DNA of 38,600 nucleotides from Anaerolineales bacterium (GTDB lineage: Bacteria; Chloroflexota; Anaerolineae; Anaerolineales; UBA11579). Of this stretch, positions 35,201-38,600 are shown in pieces. The notes under the pieces are model-generated. The model searched no databases and had not been told where the DNA came from. It saw nothing but the letters and a program-made list of their open reading frames with translations. A program made the position numbers and the translations under genes. Numbering within the stretch: position 1 is the first letter of the stretch; every line of letters starts with the position of its first letter. The DNA lies in NCBI GenBank assembly GCA_016932165.1, contig JAFGDK010000004.1, forward strand, positions 1 to 38,600, given 5' to 3'.

Positions 35201-36424
35201 ATGCTCGCAACCTTGAAATCTGGCTTTAACAAATACCCCTCTCAGTTCTGGCTGTTGTTTGGTGGGATGTTCATCTCCGTGTTGGGGATGAGTATGATCT
35301 GGCCGTTCCTGATGATTTATGTCAAAGGGAAACTCGGACTTCCGATGACACAGGTTGCCAGTCTGATGACGGTGAGTGCGGCTGCCGCGCTGGTATTTTC
35401 TTTCATCAGCGGGCCGATCATCGACCGGGTGGGGCGCAAGTGGACGATGGTGTTCAGTCTGGCGGCTAATGGGCTGGGGTTCCTGCTGTTGAACTTCGCC
35501 AACAGCCTGCTTGGTTTTAGCGCCCTGATGGCGCTGCGCGGCGCGGTTAACCCGATGTATCAGATCGGGGCAGATGCCATGTTGGCTGATCTGATCGAGC
35601 CGGAAAACCGGGCCGATGCCTATGCCCTCACCCGCTTGAGCAAGAATGCCGGGATTGCTATCGGGCCGGCGATTGGCGGTTTCCTGGCGGGGATTTCTTA
35701 CTCGATCACCTTCTACATTGCCTTCGGCGGCCTGGTTCTGTTTGCCCTTCTCCTGGCGTTGATGGCCAGTGAAACCCGTCCCGAGCAAATAGATCAAACC
35801 CCCTCGGCAGGTGGCCCTTTGGCTGGATACGATCATATCTTCAAAGACCGGCCTTTCATGGGATTGGTTTCTGGTTTCACCCTGGTGCAGGTTTGCGCCA
35901 CCCTGGTCTGGGTGCTGATGGGTGTATATGTAACTGAGAATTTCGGGTTAACAGAAGCCCAGTATGGCCTCATCCCGATGACCAATGCCCTGATGGTGGT
36001 TGCCTTCCAGGTGTTTGTCACCAATCGCAGTAAGCACCGCCCGCCGCTGTGGATCATGAGCCTTGGCGCACTGTTTTACACCGCCGGGGTTACCAGTGTC
36101 GGCCTGGGAAGCGATTTTTGGGTATTCTGGCTGAGCATGGTGATCCTCACGCTTGGAGAACTGCTCCTGGTGCCAACCGCAACCACCTTTGCGGCCAACC
36201 TTGCCCCGCCCGATATGCGCGGCCGTTATATGAGCTTGTATTCCCTCTCCTGGCAGGCAGCGGCTGGGATCGGTCCGTTGATCGGCGGTATACTGAATGA
36301 TCAAATCTCACCAAAAGCGATCTGGTTTGGCGGTGGTTTATTTGGGTTGGCAGGGGTAGTTTACTTTGTGATCAGTGCTGTCAGAGCAGGAAGCTCTAAA
36401 AAACTGGATTTGGTTGGCAATTAG
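35201..36424 (+). CDS. MFS transporter
   Basis: The ATG at 35201 (MLATLKSGFNKYPSQFW) gives 407 residues and has AGGAGA about 10 bases upstream; an earlier ATG at 35156 lacks this. Twelve transmembrane segments are predicted. The loop 2-3 motif is visible as GPIIDRVGRKWTMVF (about residues 71-85), typical of drug:H+ antiporter-like members. The substrate is unknown. A weak hairpin with a short T run (36427-36444) follows. Confidence 0.93.
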   Translation: MLATLKSGFNKYPSQFWLLFGGMFISVLGMSMIWPFLMIYVKGKLGLPMTQVASLMTVSAAAALVFSFISGPIIDRVGRKWTMVFSLAANGLGFLLLNFANSLLGFSALMALRGAVNPMYQIGADAMLADLIEPENRADAYALTRLSKNAGIAIGPAIGGFLAGISYSITFYIAFGGLVLFALLLALMASETRPEQIDQTPSAGGPLAGYDHIFKDRPFMGLVSGFTLVQVCATLVWVLMGVYVTENFGLTEAQYGLIPMTNALMVVAFQVFVTNRSKHRPPLWIMSLGALFYTAGVTSVGLGSDFWVFWLSMVILTLGELLLVPTATTFAANLAPPDMRGRYMSLYSLSWQAAAGIGPLIGGILNDQISPKAIWFGGGLFGLAGVVYFVISAVRAGSSKKLDLVGN

Positions 36425-36426
36425 CT

Positions 36427-36444
36427 GGATGATTCCCATCCTTT
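36427..36444 (+). terminator. Weak candidate terminator after the MFS gene
   Basis: GGATG and CATCC pair around ATTCC, followed by TTT. The stem is only 5 bp, so read-through into the next gene is likely. Confidence 0.28.
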
Positions 36445-36573
36445 GTGGCCTGGTATCCAATTGTCAATAAGGTCATTTGCCAATAATCACGAAACGACGT
36501 AAAATATAGAGGGTGGGAAACACATTTGCCTCTTGATCCCAACCTGATTATTAATGCCTGTTTGGAGTGGTTG

Positions 36574-37362
36574 ATGATTGAAAAAGAAGGATCCGGGGTT
36601 GCCCAGGTGATGCAAGAAGATCAACAGGAACCCGAGCTGGCCGCAGCGAACTGGTCAGACCTGGCGCTTTATCTGTTTGGCGGGGTTGGTATATATTTGC
36701 TCGCCAGTCTGGGGTTGGGACTATTGATCCCGGAAGTAAACCTGGCGACAGCCGTGCTGATTGCCGCCCTGAATTTTTTAGTACTTGCGGGGAGCGTATT
36801 CTTATTCGGCGTGCGGCGCGGCAAGCTGAGCTGGGAGAGTATTGGGCTGGTGCCGCCCCGCAATTTGGGTCGCTTCGCCCTGACCGGTGCCGGACTCGCC
36901 ATCGCTATTCTCCCGCTTCGACTGGCTGCCGGAGGGCTTGGCTTGTTGGTGGAGCAGGCCTTAACCGGAGAGATTTCCAGCCTGGCAATGCGTGAGGGGC
37001 TGTTCTCGGTGGGGATGGACAGCTGGTACGGCATCCTGCTGATGGTGCTCGGGATTGGCGTGCTGGCTCCAATCGGAGAAGAATTATTCTTCCGCGGGTT
37101 GTTGTTTGACTTCTTTAGAAAAAAGACCGGGCTGGCCTGGGGAGTGGCCCTCAGTTCGCTGGCTTTCGGCCTGGCCCATTTTGATTCGCTGGCTGTGGTT
37201 GCCTCCAGCCTGGTGATGGGCATCGTGATGGCGATTGCCGTGGCACGCACAGGCTCTATTTGGATATCGATCTTCATGCACATCTTCACCAACACCGGCG
37301 CTGTGTTGACGATGGCAGCGGCGTTACAGATCGGGAAGATTTTGGAAACACCAATTTTGTAA
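36574..37362 (+). CDS. CPBP-family intramembrane metalloprotease
   Basis: From ATG 36574, with GGAG at 36564-36567, the protein has 262 residues. A TTG at 36526 would add 16 residues and is less likely. Three conserved motifs are present: EExxxR (E169, E170, R174 in GEELFFRGLL), FGLAHF (H202), and HIFTN (H236, N240). The family includes Rce1-like CAAX proteases and bacteriocin-maturation or self-immunity proteins. About seven transmembrane segments. The substrate is unknown, and no bacteriocin gene is seen beside it. Confidence 0.92.
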   Translation: MIEKEGSGVAQVMQEDQQEPELAAANWSDLALYLFGGVGIYLLASLGLGLLIPEVNLATAVLIAALNFLVLAGSVFLFGVRRGKLSWESIGLVPPRNLGRFALTGAGLAIAILPLRLAAGGLGLLVEQALTGEISSLAMREGLFSVGMDSWYGILLMVLGIGVLAPIGEELFFRGLLFDFFRKKTGLAWGVALSSLAFGLAHFDSLAVVASSLVMGIVMAIAVARTGSIWISIFMHIFTNTGAVLTMAAALQIGKILETPIL

Positions 37363-37440
37363 TCACTTCACTGCCAAATTTCCAAAGAACCGTGTACATT
37401 ACAGTCTTGATAGGTGGCCAGAACTATTACTCTGGTCATG

Positions 37441-37468
37441 TTGAAAATGGGAAAAAATCTGATATTCT
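37441..37468 (+). promoter_or_regulatory. Possible promoter of the TadE-like gene
   Basis: TTGAAA (37441-37446) and TATTCT (37463-37468) are separated by 16 bp, about 50 bp before the start. This is a moderate match only. Confidence 0.33.
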
Positions 37469-37516
37469 TATAGTGAACCTTGTTTCTTTAATGCAAAGAA
37501 AAGTTGCAGGTGTATT

Positions 37517-38600
37517 ATGTTATTTAAAACCAGACAAAACAAAGACAAACCCGGCCAGACGATGGTGGAATTTGCCCTGGCACTGCCGATCGTGTTGGTC
37601 ATCGTATTTGGGGTGATCGAGTTTGGCTTTTTGCTGTGGTCCTATTCCTCGGTCAACTCAGCCGCTCGCGAAGCGGCCCGTTACGGGATTGCCATCGGTG
37701 ATGGGACTATCTCCGGCCAGCGGTACTATGACTGCGAGGGGATCAGAAACGCGGCGATGAAAGCCGGCGCGTTTGCGGGTATGGAGGTTTCCGATATTTA
37801 TATTCACTATGATGATGGAAGCATACTGGATACTGCTAATCCCAGTTATACCCCTAAGTACAATACCTGTGAAGAGCTGGCAGCCCATAGCGGTGATGAT
37901 GAGATCGAGTTTGGCGACCGGATCGTGATCTCGATCACCCACGACTACCACCCTATCGCCGCGCTGCTTGGCTTCGATATCCAGCCCTTTAATATGATCG
38001 CCCGCTCCAACCGCACGATCGTGAAGAGTGCTATTGTCAGCACTGGCGGCGAGGGCGGCGGGGGAACCGGGGAAGGGACAGCTTGCTTCTCTCTGTTCAC
38101 CACCCATTCCGGTGAGGGGGCTGATCCAACCGTCTCTCCTGCCAAATCCAGCGGCTGTGATGTGATCGGAGAGTATGTCGGTGGCGAGATCGTCACCCTG
38201 ACTGCCGCCCCCAACCCCGGCTGGTCTGTAGCCGCCTGGACCGGAGATACCTACGACGACGCCAGCACTTCCACCGAAAATTATCTCAACATGCCGGGCG
38301 CGCCGCACACCGTTTCGGTGATCTATGCCAACGTGAATCCCACCTGTTATGTGCTGACCCTTTCCACCTCCGGGACCGGGACCGGAACCCTGGCGGCTGA
38401 TCCGGCCAATTCTTCTGGTTGTGATCCAGGGGAATATCTGGCGGGTACCTACATTGAGTTGATTGCCACACCGGATGCCGGCAGCGAGATTGGCGGCTGG
38501 ACAGGGACCAATAATGACGGCAGCACCAGCAGCCCGAATTATAAGACCATGCCCGCTTCTGACGATACCGTCACGGTTGAATTTGATCTTACCTCGACCA
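37517..38600 (+). CDS. TadE-like pilus-assembly protein fused to InlB-like repeats (C-terminal end missing)
   Basis: Open from ATG 37517 to the window edge (361 codons, no stop), with AGG about 6 bases upstream. Residues 1-170 look like TadE: GQTMVEFALALPIVLVIVFG, a single transmembrane helix (about 19-41), then SAAREAARYG. After a glycine-rich linker (177-187) come two related modules, about 189-272 and 277-358. Each has two Cys (C190/C214 and C277/C302), a SSGCD-type motif, and a WTG motif (241-243, 328-330) followed by a Gly/Asp/Ser-rich stretch, similar to divergent InlB B-repeats. The frame runs off the window, so more modules may follow. Predicted surface-exposed, function unknown. Confidence 0.8.
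   Translation, partial: MLFKTRQNKDKPGQTMVEFALALPIVLVIVFGVIEFGFLLWSYSSVNSAAREAARYGIAIGDGTISGQRYYDCEGIRNAAMKAGAFAGMEVSDIYIHYDDGSILDTANPSYTPKYNTCEELAAHSGDDEIEFGDRIVISITHDYHPIAALLGFDIQPFNMIARSNRTIVKSAIVSTGGEGGGGTGEGTACFSLFTTHSGEGADPTVSPAKSSGCDVIGEYVGGEIVTLTAAPNPGWSVAAWTGDTYDDASTSTENYLNMPGAPHTVSVIYANVNPTCYVLTLSTSGTGTGTLAADPANSSGCDPGEYLAGTYIELIATPDAGSEIGGWTGTNNDGSTSSPNYKTMPASDDTVTVEFDLTST

Noticed and set aside
35183-35836. 217-residue minus-strand frame inside the MFS gene
   Set aside because: It is antisense to a clear transporter, with low-complexity composition.
36427-36444. Strong terminator after the MFS gene
   Set aside because: The stem is only 5 bp with three T, so it is listed only as a weak candidate.

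Overview
The window is 38.6 kb of chromosomal DNA with roughly 50-55 % G+C (estimated by eye). It most likely comes from a Chloroflexota bacterium of the Anaerolineae type. This is an inference from the style of the ribosomal proteins, the recA-recX-rny cluster, tryptophanase, a MaeB-type malic enzyme and a TadE-like protein carrying InlB-like repeats. No rRNA, tRNA, CRISPR array, insertion sequence, prophage or integrase was seen. Nearly all of the window is housekeeping sequence.

Region 1 (1-17325, + strand) is one long ribosomal-protein array. It opens with the last codons of tuf and then rpsJ. After a 223-bp gap comes rplC-rplD-rplW-rplB-rpsS-rplV-rpsC-rplP-rpmC-rpsQ-rplN-rplX-rplE-rpsN(Zn)-rpsH. 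A 139-bp structured gap follows, then rplF-rplR-rpsE-rpmD-rplO-secY-adk-map-rpmJ-rpsM-rpsK-rpsD-rpoA-rplQ-truA. An 87-bp leader with hairpins precedes rplM-rpsI, and a strong intrinsic terminator closes the array. infA is absent from its common place between map and rpmJ. Several proteins keep zinc-ligand cysteines (L24, S14, L36, S4, and the Adk lid).

Region 2 (17326-26150) starts with a histidine phosphatase and a YabN-like methyltransferase/MazG fusion on the + strand. A minus-strand tryptophanase - DUF1684 - sensor histidine kinase cluster follows. A + strand trio comes next: a metallo-beta-lactamase hydrolase and two DinB-fold proteins.

Region 3 (26100-29740, - strand) is recA-recX-rny, closed by a hairpin terminator. 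Region 4 (29850-33527, + strand) is maeB, a low-molecular-weight phosphatase and a fructosamine-kinase-family gene. They overlap start-on-stop, which suggests that the last two form a protein-deglycation pair.

Region 5 (33536-38600) holds a CNNM/HlyC-family membrane protein (-), an MFS transporter, a CPBP-family membrane protease, and at the edge an incomplete TadE-like protein fused to InlB-like repeats. The non-coding 34.8-35.2 kb stretch carries two matching palindromes upstream of the transporter.

No clearly new multi-gene system was found. The best candidates for new biology are the Shine-Dalgarno-sequestering leader of rplF, the two-hairpin leader of rplM, the phased AGTC repeats with an inverted repeat at 17.34-17.44 kb, the twin palindromes before the MFS gene, and the TadE/InlB-repeat fusion.
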